Origin: Flavobacteriaceae bacterium
Lineage (GTDB): Bacteria > Bacteroidota > Bacteroidia > Flavobacteriales > Flavobacteriaceae
Length of the DNA: 34,042 bases
Assembly (NCBI GenBank): GCA_002400885.1
Contig: NVRM01000018.1
Location: forward strand, 1 to 34,042
Reading direction: 5' to 3'
Both the position numbers and the translations under genes were made by a program. Every line of letters starts with the position of its first letter. Within the stretch, counting starts at the first letter, position 1. The notes under the pieces were generated by a model. That model was not told where the DNA came from, did not search any database, and worked only from the letters and a program-made list of their open reading frames with translations. Positions 24,520-32,451 of this stretch are shown here, one piece after another.

Positions 24520-25885
24520 TCATACTTTAAGTTTATGTCCTAGTTGCTTAAAGCGAATTGATGCCAAAATTGTTTTTCAGGATAATGCTGTTTATATGCT
24601 TAAAAGATGTCCCGAACACGGGAAGTCTAAAGTTTTAATTGCAGATGATATCGCCTATTATAAAAACATAAGAAATTATAATAAACCATCCGAATACCCC
24701 TATAAGTTTAATACAAAAACAATGTACGGTTGTCCATACGATTGTGGTTTGTGTCCAGATCATGAGCAGCATTCATGCTTGTCCATTGTGGAGCTGACGG
24801 ATCGTTGTAATTTAACGTGTCCCACCTGTTATGCAGGATCTTCCCCGCATTATGGATCACACCGGTCTTTGGAAGATATAAAGAAAATGTTGGATGTTAT
24901 TGTGGCCAATGAAAAAGAACCAGACGTTGTGCAATTAAGTGGTGGTGAACCTACAATACACCCTCAGTTTTTTGAAATTTTAGAATATGCCAAAAGTTTG
25001 CCCATACGCCATTTAATGTTAAATACCAATGGGGTTCGAATCGCAAAAGACAAAGGCTTTGCGGAAAAACTGGCTACTTTTATGCCGGATTTCGAAATAT
25101 ATTTACAGTTCGATTCGTTTAAAGGCGAGGTGTTAAAAGAGTTAAGAGGAGAGGATTTGACGGCTATTAGATCCAAGGCTATCGAGAGGTTAAATGCTTT
25201 AAATCTTTCAACAACACTGGTTGTTGTCGTGCAAAAAGGTTTAAATGATGATGAAATAGGTGAAATAATTGATTATGCTACTAAACAGAAGTGTGTTCGT
25301 GGTGTGACTTTTCAACCAACGCAGATAGCGGGTAGGTTGGATAATTTCAATCCCGATTTACATAGAATTACTTTAACAGAAGTACGGCGAAAAATTTTAG
25401 AGCAATCTCCCAGTTTTGTTTCCGATGATTTAATTCCTGTCCCCTGTAATCCAGATGCCTTAGTGATGGGCTATGCACTGAAATCTGAAAATGGATTAAT
25501 TCCGCTAACGAGATATATAAATCCCGCTGATTTATTGGATGCTGGTAAAAACACGATTGTTTATGAACAGGATACAGAATTACATCTTAAAATGGTGGAA
25601 TTGTTCAGTACAGGGATCTCTGTAGAAAAATCGAGCGAGAAATTAAAATCTATCATGTGTTGTTTGCCTAAAATTGATGCACCTGAAATGGGCTATGATA
25701 GTTTGTTTAGAATTATTATAATGCAATTTATGGATGCACATAATTTTGATGTTAGAGCAGTGAAAAAATCATGTGTACATATTGTAAATAAGGATTTTAA
25801 AATCATTCCTTTCGAAACCATGAACTTGTTATACCGTGATGAGAAATCACTTTTATTAGAAAAACTTAAAAAAGAGAGTGTATGA
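24491..25885 (+). CDS. radical SAM protein, tetraether/membrane-spanning lipid synthase (Tes/Mss)-like
   Basis: 464 residues. The N-terminal zinc/rubredoxin-like part has C16-x2-C19 and C40-PEHG. An auxiliary Fe-S motif follows (C81-x3-C85-x2-C88-x7-C96, GCPYDCGLCPDH). The radical SAM cluster motif CNLTCPTC is C106-x3-C110-x2-C113, and the SAM-contact GGEP is at 151-154. Further cysteines are C319, C390/C391 and C428 (KKSCVH), after the FMDAHNFDVR segment. This cysteine order resembles the archaeal tetraether synthase family and the bacterial membrane-spanning lipid synthases, which join lipid tails through C-C bonds. A final cysteine of the archaeal form (PFC) is PFE here. The substrate is unproven. 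It overlaps the Lgt-like gene by 29 nt. Confidence 0.75.
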   Translation: MPVRDYTYYDHTLSLCPSCLKRIDAKIVFQDNAVYMLKRCPEHGKSKVLIADDIAYYKNIRNYNKPSEYPYKFNTKTMYGCPYDCGLCPDHEQHSCLSIVELTDRCNLTCPTCYAGSSPHYGSHRSLEDIKKMLDVIVANEKEPDVVQLSGGEPTIHPQFFEILEYAKSLPIRHLMLNTNGVRIAKDKGFAEKLATFMPDFEIYLQFDSFKGEVLKELRGEDLTAIRSKAIERLNALNLSTTLVVVVQKGLNDDEIGEIIDYATKQKCVRGVTFQPTQIAGRLDNFNPDLHRITLTEVRRKILEQSPSFVSDDLIPVPCNPDALVMGYALKSENGLIPLTRYINPADLLDAGKNTIVYEQDTELHLKMVELFSTGISVEKSSEKLKSIMCCLPKIDAPEMGYDSLFRIIIMQFMDAHNFDVRAVKKSCVHIVNKDFKIIPFETMNLLYRDEKSLLLEKLKKESV

Positions 25886-26094
25886 TTTCTTTAAATTTAT
25901 TGTTAGAAGCAAACTTAAATGGATTGGGGGAACTTATAGTTGCTATTATGGTGGGGCCAGCCATTTTACTAAGTATTATAGCGATAATACTCCGTTTGAC
26001 TAAAAAGATCAAGGCGAGTAAAATCTTTTTTATTCTAGCAGGGGTGTACTTGTTAATTAGCTTTGGTTTTTGTGGTGTTCTAATGGTTGCTTAA
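25882..26094 (+). CDS. small two-helix membrane protein of the radical SAM operon
   Basis: 70 residues with two predicted membrane helices, about 17-41 (LIVAIMVGPAILLSIIAIILRL) and 48-69, joined by a short basic loop (TKKIKASK). The start codon overlaps the radical SAM stop (ATGA), so the two are translationally coupled. No family was recognised. It could anchor or assist the radical SAM enzyme or the Lgt-like protein at the membrane; this is inference from position. Confidence 0.7.
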   Translation: MISLNLLLEANLNGLGELIVAIMVGPAILLSIIAIILRLTKKIKASKIFFILAGVYLLISFGFCGVLMVA

Positions 26095-26136
26095 TGCCTG
26101 CTGGTTTTTAGGGATAGATTTTTATTTTTAAATAAT

Positions 26137-26165
26137 AAAGGGATGTCATAAAAAGGCATCCCTTT
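26137..26165. terminator. intrinsic terminator between convergent genes
   Basis: AAAGGGATG (26137-26145) pairs with CATCCCTTT (26157-26165) around an 11-nt loop. It closes the SulP-to-small-membrane-protein operon (last stop 26094) and faces coaD (stop 26190). T-rich tracts follow only after a short gap. Confidence 0.75.
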
Positions 26166-26189
26166 ACTTCAATGTTTTTATCTATTTTT

Positions 26190-26651
26190 TTACTCAGAAA
26201 TAGCATGAACACAGGGAGGAACAAATTTAGAAACATCGCCTTCGTATTTTAGAATATCTCTGACAATGCTTGAACTGATAAATGAGGTTTCTGCAGAAGT
26301 TAGTAGAAACACGGTTTCTATTTGTGACAATTTCCTGTTGGTATGTGCAATTGCTTTTTCAAATTCAAAATCGGCAGGGTTTCTTAGTCCTCTTAAAATA
26401 AAATTGGCGCCCATTTTTTTACAATAATCTATGGTCAATCCTTGGTAAGTATCTACACTTATTTTAGGTTCATTTTTAAAAGTTTCCAATATAAATTTCT
26501 TGCGTTGTTCTAAAGGAAACATGTACCGTTTGTCCGAATTTACTCCGATGGCAATAATTATTTTATCAAATAACGGAAGTGCTCTTTCTATAATGTCTAC
26601 GTGTCCGTTTGTGATAGGGTCAAACGACCCTGGGAAAATAGCGATTTTCAT
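26190..26651 (-). CDS. coaD: phosphopantetheine adenylyltransferase
   Basis: Adds AMP to 4'-phosphopantetheine, the penultimate step of coenzyme A synthesis. 153 residues. It carries the nucleotidyltransferase motif FPGSFDPITNGH (T/HxGH as TNGH) and the ISSSIVRDI segment near the C-terminus. The FILRGLRNPADFEFE loop is typical of the family. It lies 49 nt downstream of ddl and is probably cotranscribed with it, an order often seen in flavobacteria. Confidence 0.95.
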   Translation of the reverse strand: MKIAIFPGSFDPITNGHVDIIERALPLFDKIIIAIGVNSDKRYMFPLEQRKKFILETFKNEPKISVDTYQGLTIDYCKKMGANFILRGLRNPADFEFEKAIAHTNRKLSQIETVFLLTSAETSFISSSIVRDILKYEGDVSKFVPPCVHAISE

Positions 26652-26700
26652 GTTGTATGTTTTAGCAAGCGTATAGGCTTGTCTTGTTGTTTTTATGTTT

Positions 26701-27675
26701 TTATTTTAAAGCCATATGGATTGCGTTAGAAAATAATGCTTCCAATGAAATGCCTGCTGCGATGGACTGTTGAGGCAATAAACTAGCATCTGTTAATCCT
26801 GGGACCGTGTTCATTTCTAAAAAATGAGGTTCGTCATTTATCAAAATATATTCCGACCTTGAAAAACCACTCATATGTAAGCTTTTATAGGCTAGTTTAG
26901 CAACTGTTTGCACTCGTTTTTCCACGATAGCTGTAATGTTGGCAGGAGTCACTTCATTAGACTTGCCTTCATATTTCGCCTCATAATCAAAAAAGTCGTT
27001 TTCGGAAATGATTTCGGTTATCGGAAGTACTTTTATTTTTCCTTGGTATTCGATAACACCGACCGACATTTCACGACCGTCTAAAAATTCTTCTATTAGG
27101 ATTTGGGAATCCTCTTTGTAGGCCTTCTCTATGGCTGCTACTAATAATTCTTCCTTATATACTTTAGAAATTCCATAGCTAGAACCCGCATTGTTTGGCT
27201 TGACAAAACAGGGTAAGCCTACTTTTTTAACGATGGCTTTGGTGTCTATTTCTTCTCCTAAATCTAAGTAGTATGAGATGGCTGTTTTAATGCCATAAGG
27301 TTTTACAATACTCAAACAGTCCCTTTTATTAAATGTAATGGCCATTTGATAAAAAGGAGCAGAAGTATGCGGTAAATTGATCAATTCAAAATAGGCCAAT
27401 AGTTTGCCATCTTCTCCTGGAGTTCCGTGAATGGCATTAAATACGCAGCTAAACGTTATTTTTTTTCCAGCGACCATTGCAGTGAAATCATCCTTGTTAA
27501 TTAAGAATTCTTCCTTTTTGTCGTCTACAAGGACCCATTTTTCTTTTAGTATGTGAATCTTGTATGGAGTGAAGTCTGTGTTTTTCAGTGCATTATAAGC
27601 AACTTCTCCGCTTTTTAGAGAAATTTCTACCTCTGAAGAATATCCGCCCATGACGATGGCAATATTTTGTTTCAT
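26701..27675 (-). CDS. ddl: D-alanine--D-alanine ligase
   Basis: An ATP-grasp ligase that makes the D-Ala-D-Ala dipeptide of peptidoglycan. 324 residues. The N-terminal MGGYSSEVEISLKSG glycine loop binds D-Ala, and HGTPGEDG follows. The ATP-grasp core has FVKPNNAGSSYG and ILIEEFLDGREMSVGV, and the metal-binding LEMNTVPGLTDASLLPQQ is near the C-terminus. It is divergent from the PASTA gene. A possible -7 box (TATGTTTG, complement of 27707-27714) lies 32 nt upstream, without a good -33 partner. Confidence 0.95.
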   Translation of the reverse strand: MKQNIAIVMGGYSSEVEISLKSGEVAYNALKNTDFTPYKIHILKEKWVLVDDKKEEFLINKDDFTAMVAGKKITFSCVFNAIHGTPGEDGKLLAYFELINLPHTSAPFYQMAITFNKRDCLSIVKPYGIKTAISYYLDLGEEIDTKAIVKKVGLPCFVKPNNAGSSYGISKVYKEELLVAAIEKAYKEDSQILIEEFLDGREMSVGVIEYQGKIKVLPITEIISENDFFDYEAKYEGKSNEVTPANITAIVEKRVQTVAKLAYKSLHMSGFSRSEYILINDEPHFLEMNTVPGLTDASLLPQQSIAAGISLEALFSNAIHMALK

Positions 27676-27747
27676 TTTTTGTTTGTAAGTTTGTTAAGTA
27701 CAGATACAAACATACGTTAAAAAGCAAACATTTAAAAATTAATGTAT

Positions 27748-27777
27748 TTTGTAACCGTACATTTTATAGTATCTTTG
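27748..27777 (+). promoter_or_regulatory. Bacteroidota-type promoter of the PASTA-rluD operon
   Basis: TTTG (27748-27751), an 18-nt spacer and TATCTTTG (27770-27777) match the Bacteroidota housekeeping consensus closely. The start codon is at 27797. Confidence 0.75.
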
Positions 27778-27796
27778 TCAATTCTAAAAACAAATT

Positions 27797-28384
27797 ATGA
27801 ATTTTTTAAATTTTTTGAAAAGTAGACGTTTTTTAATCCAATTAAGCCTCGCGGTGGTTGTGATTATTGTATTTCTGTTTTTACTATTTAAATGGTTAAA
27901 TGTTTCTACCAATCACAATCAAAAAATAGAAGTACCAAATTTAAGTAAGATGGTATTGCATGAAGTAGGGGATACCTTGAGTGAATTAAATTTAGCATAT
28001 AAAATTATCGATTCAGCAAGTTATAATCCTGATTTCCCGCCAAAATCTGTGATTGAACAAAGCCCAGAAGCAGGTGATTTTGTAAAAGAAAACAGAAAAA
28101 TATATTTAACATTAAACCCTTCCAACTATAGAAACGTTACCATTCCTGAATTTTATGGGAAAACAAAACGAAATATATCTCCAGTACTCAATGCACAAGG
28201 ATTTCGAATTAGCAAAAAGTATATTTATGTTTCTGACATAGCCTTGAATGTAGTGAGAGGAATGAAATTTAAAGGAAAAGACCTTAGAAAAGGAGATAAA
28301 ATACCTAAAAACTCATTATTGACATTTGTTTTAGGTGATGGAAAAGGAAGTGGACGTTATAATTTTACCGAACAAGATAACTAA
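27797..28384 (+). CDS. membrane-anchored PASTA-domain protein
   Basis: 195 residues. A short basic N-terminus (KSRR) precedes one membrane helix at about 14-35. Two PASTA units then lie in the periplasm: the first begins KIEVPNLSKMVLHEVGDTLS, the second NVTIPEFYGKTKRN. PASTA domains bind peptidoglycan or beta-lactams and are usually joined to Ser/Thr kinases or penicillin-binding proteins, and neither domain is present here. The gene is divergent from ddl and shares one base with the rluD-type start, so it is cotranscribed with it. A cell-wall sensing or scaffolding role is likely but unproven. Confidence 0.85.
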   Translation: MNFLNFLKSRRFLIQLSLAVVVIIVFLFLLFKWLNVSTNHNQKIEVPNLSKMVLHEVGDTLSELNLAYKIIDSASYNPDFPPKSVIEQSPEAGDFVKENRKIYLTLNPSNYRNVTIPEFYGKTKRNISPVLNAQGFRISKKYIYVSDIALNVVRGMKFKGKDLRKGDKIPKNSLLTFVLGDGKGSGRYNFTEQDN

Positions 28385-29400
28385 TGAATCAACCAGAAGA
28401 AAAAAACGAATTACACGAGCATTTTAGATATGTCGCTAACGAAGGGCAAGAGCCTCTACGTGTGGACAAATTTTTAATGAATTTCATGGAAAATGCTACC
28501 CGTAATAAAATTCAACAAGCAGCAAAAGACGGCAATGTTTTAGTAAACGATATTCCCGTAAAATCAAACTATAAGGTAAAGGCAAACGATGTAGTTCGTT
28601 TGGTTTTAGCATATCCAACTCCTGAAAAATTGTTGGTTGCTGAAGATATTCCTTTGAATATCGTCTATGAAGATGACCAAGTAATCGTGGTTAATAAGGA
28701 AGCAGGGATGGTGGTACATCCAGGACATGGGAACTATAGTGGTACCTTAGTAAACGCATTGATTCATCATTGCGATAATATTCCAATGAACAGCAACGAC
28801 CGTCCAGGACTCGTACATCGTATAGATAAGGATACAAGTGGATTGCTAGTGATTGCAAAAACGGAATTGGCCATGGAGAAATTATCAAAACAGTTTTTTG
28901 ATAAATCTACCAAGCGTATTTACCATGCTTTAGTATGGGGGAATGTAAGAGAAGATGAAGGGACCATTGAAGGAAATGTAGGTCGTAGCTTAAAAAACAG
29001 GTTGCAAATGAGTGTTTTTCCAGACGGAGAGTTCGGAAAACATGCAGTAACACATTATAAAGTGTTGGATAGGTTTAGCTACGTTACTTTAGTAGAATGC
29101 CAGTTAGAAACTGGACGTACACATCAGATTCGTGCACATTTTAAACATATAGGACATACCTTGTTTAATGATGAACGTTATGGTGGAGAAAGAATACTAA
29201 AAGGAACTACATTTACCAAATACAAGCAATTTGTAGACAACTGTTTTAATATTTTACCAAGGCAAGCATTGCATGCTAAAACCTTAGGTTTTGTACATCC
29301 AACAACAGGTGAGTTTATGGAGTTTAATTCAGAAGTTCCTGCAGATATGAAGGAATGTTTAGATAAATGGATGAATTACACAGAAAATCAAAGATCTTAA
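28384..29400 (+). CDS. RluA/RluD-family 23S rRNA pseudouridine synthase
   Basis: Isomerises uridines in 23S rRNA to pseudouridine. 338 residues. An N-terminal S4 RNA-binding domain (RVDKFLMNFM near 21-30, DGNVLVNDIPVKSNYKVKAN) precedes the catalytic domain, whose motif HRIDKDTSGLLVIAK contains the catalytic aspartate. The ETGRTHQIRAH segment is also present. The arrangement is closest to RluD (helix 69 sites), but RluA/RluC-type specificity cannot be excluded without comparison. It is followed by a clear terminator. Confidence 0.9.
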   Translation: MNQPEEKNELHEHFRYVANEGQEPLRVDKFLMNFMENATRNKIQQAAKDGNVLVNDIPVKSNYKVKANDVVRLVLAYPTPEKLLVAEDIPLNIVYEDDQVIVVNKEAGMVVHPGHGNYSGTLVNALIHHCDNIPMNSNDRPGLVHRIDKDTSGLLVIAKTELAMEKLSKQFFDKSTKRIYHALVWGNVREDEGTIEGNVGRSLKNRLQMSVFPDGEFGKHAVTHYKVLDRFSYVTLVECQLETGRTHQIRAHFKHIGHTLFNDERYGGERILKGTTFTKYKQFVDNCFNILPRQALHAKTLGFVHPTTGEFMEFNSEVPADMKECLDKWMNYTENQRS

Positions 29401-29426
29401 TTTTTGTTTTTTTGATTCAATACTAT

Positions 29427-29458
29427 AAAAAATCCTCTTTATTGAGGATTTTTTTTTA
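29427..29458 (+). terminator. intrinsic terminator after the pseudouridine synthase gene
   Basis: AAAAAATCCTC (29427-29437), a 6-nt loop and GAGGATTTTTT (29444-29454), continued as a T-run to about 29457. The stem and T-run are both strong. Confidence 0.92.
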
Positions 29459-29462
29459 CACT

Positions 29463-29516
29463 AACAACTAGTAACCAGCAACCAACAACGAGTAACCAAC
29501 ATCTAACAAGCAACAG
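29463..29516 (+). repeat. AC-rich 21-nt tandem repeat in the yaaA leader
   Basis: Two 21-nt units, 29463-29483 (AACAACTAGTAACC...) and 29484-29504 (AACAACGAGTAACC...), are followed by a partial third (AACAAGCAAC). The stretch is almost free of T and G, so it should be single-stranded. It lies directly before the yaaA ATG (29519) and replaces any recognisable ribosome-binding site. Confidence 0.6.
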
Positions 29517-29518
29517 CA

Positions 29519-30277
29519 ATGAAAATAGTTATTTCTCCCGCAAAATCTTTAGATTTTGAAACAGCAGTACCTACAGATAACCATACAGAGGCTCTCTTTT
29601 TAAAAGAAGCGGAAGTGTTGAGTACGGTGCTTAAAAAGAAATCACCTAAAAAAATAGGAGATTTGATGCATATTTCTCCTGCTTTGTCAGCATTGAATTG
29701 GCAGCGCAATCAAGAATGGGCATTGCCTTTTGATTTAGAAAATGCCAAGCAAGCCGTTTTCGCTTTTAATGGAGAGGTGTATACAGGCATGGATTCCTAC
29801 TCTTTGTCGGCGGATAAAATTGTGATATTACAGGATAAACTTCGTATTTTATCAGGGCAGTATGGATTACTAAAACCATTGGATTTAATGCAAGCCTATA
29901 GGTTAGAAATGGGGACGAAATTAAAAGTGGGAACCAAAGAGAATTTATATAAATACTGGGGTACAAAGATTACGGATGCTTTAAATGAAGAATTGGAAGA
30001 AGGGGAGGTATTTGTAAACTTGGCAAGCAACGAATATTTTAAATCGGTACAAGTAAAAAACATTAAAGTACCAGTAATTACTCCTGTCTTTAAAGATTAT
30101 AAAAATGAGAAGCTAAAAGTAATTAGCTTTTTTGCAAAGAAGGCGAGAGGTTTAATGGTGCGTTTTATTATTGATAATAATATTGAAACCGTTGATGGTT
30201 TAAAAACATTTGATTGTGAGGGCTATGGTTTTGATGAGAAGTTGTCTACAGAGCTTGAGTTGGTGTTTACTAGGTAG
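29519..30277 (+). CDS. yaaA: peroxide stress protein YaaA (DUF328)
   Basis: 252 residues beginning with the family hallmark MKIVISPAKSLDFE. Further conserved parts are FNGEVYTGMD, ILSGQYGLLKPLDLMQAYRLEMG and VNLASNEYFKSV. The family limits DNA and protein oxidation under hydrogen peroxide by lowering free iron, and it binds DNA in vitro. The gene follows the terminator at 29427-29458, and no TAnnTTTG box is seen in the 60 nt before the start. Its 3' end overlaps the tail of the convergent exporter gene by 55 bp. Confidence 0.92.
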   Translation: MKIVISPAKSLDFETAVPTDNHTEALFLKEAEVLSTVLKKKSPKKIGDLMHISPALSALNWQRNQEWALPFDLENAKQAVFAFNGEVYTGMDSYSLSADKIVILQDKLRILSGQYGLLKPLDLMQAYRLEMGTKLKVGTKENLYKYWGTKITDALNEELEEGEVFVNLASNEYFKSVQVKNIKVPVITPVFKDYKNEKLKVISFFAKKARGLMVRFIIDNNIETVDGLKTFDCEGYGFDEKLSTELELVFTR

Positions 30278-32451
30278 ATAATACTTGTTTTATAGGTTGT
30301 TCCAGAAATCGCTATAAAATTAGATGTTTGCATCAGTTTTGTGTGATTTCCTTGATGAGAAATACTGCCTTTTTCTAGTACGTAAATAGTATCTGCCATG
30401 TTTTTTAAAGAGTGTATTCTATGCGAAATAAATAAAATCCCTAAATTGTTCTTTAATTTATCTAAGAGTTCTAATGTGAATTTTTCTGTATTTCTATCCA
30501 TAGCTGATGTTGCTTCATCTAGAATCAATAATTCAGGTTTTTTTATAATTGCTCTTGCAAGGGCAATTATTTGTTTTTGTCCTCCAGAAAGGTTTATACC
30601 TTCTTCGCCTAGTATTGTTGAGTAGCTTTGTGGAAAAGTTTTTATGAAATTGTCAAAACCATATTCTTTACAAAAATCAATTACTTTTTCAGGGATGTAC
30701 TCTTGGTCTAGCATAATGTTATCTAAAACGTTTCCTCTGAAAATTTTAATTTCCTGAGGTACCACTCCCATTTTTTGTCTCCAACATTTTAAATCTATAT
30801 CTCTAAAATTATGTTTATTATTGATAGTTATTTTTCCATTTTCAAAATCATATAATTTTTGTAAGATTAAACCAATAGTGCTTTTTCCACTACCACTTTC
30901 TCCAATAATTGCAGTGATTTCCCCTTTAGATATATGAATGTTGATAGTTTTTAAGAGTTGACCTCTTCCTGCGAATCGATATGATAAATCTTTTATGTCT
31001 ATTGATTTTAAATTTGTTATTTTGAGTGTTCCTTTGTCTTCTTTTTTGATTAATGAAAATTCAAACATTCTATTAAAGGCTACTTTTGCTTCTTGTATTT
31101 CTATGTTTATTAATGCCAAATTTGAAGTTGATGACATTAAAATAGCTACAAGTTGTAAAATTGCGATTATTGAACCTGCAGTAAGGTTTTTATCCAGTAT
31201 TAAGTATATACTGTAACTTAATGTCGATATAATAAACACACTGGAAACTAGTTGATTAATTGTTTGATATTTTAAACCTAAGCGGTTAAGGTTGAAAATT
31301 GCTCCTTGAAATTGTTTATAAACAGTATTAGTTTGTTTTGAAAAAGAAGATTCTCTGTTATTCGTTTTTATTGTTGCAACTCCTTGGATTGTTTCTATAT
31401 AATTACTTTCGTTTCTGGCGTAGGATTGCATTACTAATTTTTGAAAAGTCTTTATTTTAGGGTTAAAATAAATTACAATAACTGTAAATACAGGAATCCA
31501 TAAAAGTGTTATTAGTCCTAGATTAGTATTGTATGAGAATATACTGATAGATACTACTATAATCATTAGAATATCTATCATGATTTCTCCTATTATCTTA
31601 GAAATAGTTTCTTGGATACGACTCGTGTCATTCATTCTTGCAACCATGTCTCCTATTTGTCTAGTATCAAAAAACGATTTAGGTAGCCTAAGTAAGTTTT
31701 TATAGAAGTAGTCGATTACTCTGGTATTATAGTCTCTGGTTTGCCTAATTAAAAATGAACTACGGATATAGCTTAAAAATGTTTGAATATTAAATAAAAT
31801 AATTAGAAGGAAAATACTCGAAACAATCTTAAAAGTGTTATTTGAAGGTAATAGAACGTCGATTAGTTTTTGTGAATAAATGGCTGTAGACAATCCCAAG
31901 ACTGCAACCAAAATACCTAGGAGTAAGGATGTGGATAGTAAATTAAGGTCTTCTTTTATGTATTTATATATCCATGACCATTTTTGTTTGTTTACAGTTG
32001 TTGTTGTTGTTATAATATCGCCTGTAGGTTCAAACAAAATTAGAGCTTTAGACTTCCAAATGTTATTTAAAGAGTCCTCACTTAAATAGGTTATTGAAGT
32101 TGTAGCAGGGTTACTTATAATAAATTTTTCTTTTTTCCTGTCGTAGCCAAAACATACAATATAATGTTGAAGTGTTTCCTCAAAAACGGTATGTAAAATA
32201 GCGGGGATTTTAATTTCCTTTAAGGCATCAATAGTTGATTCATATCCTTTAGGTTTAAAACCTAGTTTTTGACCACATTGTACCAATCCTAACATGGTAG
32301 TTCCTTGTTTAAAGGTGCCACTTAGCTCTCTTAAATTTTCTAAAGAGCTATGACTGTTAAAGTACTTTAAAATTGTTTGTATGCAAATAATTCCGCAGTC
32401 GGAATTATCTAACTGTTGAGAATGGCTTTTTATAATTTTTTTAATTCTCAT
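30223..32451 (-). CDS. C39-peptidase-containing ABC exporter (double-glycine peptide exporter)
   Basis: 742 residues. The N-terminal C39 peptidase domain (1-140) has the cysteine motif QLDNSDCG (C19) and H96 of HYIVCFGYD. The third catalytic position is N114 (SNPA), where DP is usual. About six membrane helices lie between 170 and 450. The nucleotide-binding domain has Walker A GESGSGKS (517-524), LSGGQ (621-625), Walker B LLILDE (641-646) and the switch H677. Such exporters cut precursor peptides after a double glycine and secrete them. The start overlaps the upstream gene by 11 nt. The last 17 codons lie antisense to the end of yaaA, and the tail after residue 710 looks non-conserved. Its likely cargo is the peptide at 33341-33502. 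Confidence 0.92.
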   Translation of the reverse strand: MRIKKIIKSHSQQLDNSDCGIICIQTILKYFNSHSSLENLRELSGTFKQGTTMLGLVQCGQKLGFKPKGYESTIDALKEIKIPAILHTVFEETLQHYIVCFGYDRKKEKFIISNPATTSITYLSEDSLNNIWKSKALILFEPTGDIITTTTTVNKQKWSWIYKYIKEDLNLLSTSLLLGILVAVLGLSTAIYSQKLIDVLLPSNNTFKIVSSIFLLIILFNIQTFLSYIRSSFLIRQTRDYNTRVIDYFYKNLLRLPKSFFDTRQIGDMVARMNDTSRIQETISKIIGEIMIDILMIIVVSISIFSYNTNLGLITLLWIPVFTVIVIYFNPKIKTFQKLVMQSYARNESNYIETIQGVATIKTNNRESSFSKQTNTVYKQFQGAIFNLNRLGLKYQTINQLVSSVFIISTLSYSIYLILDKNLTAGSIIAILQLVAILMSSTSNLALINIEIQEAKVAFNRMFEFSLIKKEDKGTLKITNLKSIDIKDLSYRFAGRGQLLKTINIHISKGEITAIIGESGSGKSTIGLILQKLYDFENGKITINNKHNFRDIDLKCWRQKMGVVPQEIKIFRGNVLDNIMLDQEYIPEKVIDFCKEYGFDNFIKTFPQSYSTILGEEGINLSGGQKQIIALARAIIKKPELLILDEATSAMDRNTEKFTLELLDKLKNNLGILFISHRIHSLKNMADTIYVLEKGSISHQGNHTKLMQTSNFIAISGTTYKTSIIYLVNTNSSSVDNFSSKP

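Noticed and set aside
24491-25885. Radical SAM protein as a maturase of the peptide at 33341-33502 or a PqqE-like enzyme
   Set aside because: It lies about 8 kb away on the other strand in a lipid-type gene run, lacks a peptide-recognition domain, and its cysteine order fits the Tes/Mss-like family better than SPASM maturases.
29463-29516. Possible short CRISPR-like array before yaaA
   Set aside because: The units are directly tandem without spacers, imperfect and only about two and a half copies, and no cas genes are nearby.
30223-32451. Exporter as a HlyB-type transporter with a dead peptidase-like domain
   Set aside because: The cysteine motif (QLDNSDCG) and the histidine are present, so the peptidase class is favoured despite the Asp-to-Asn change.
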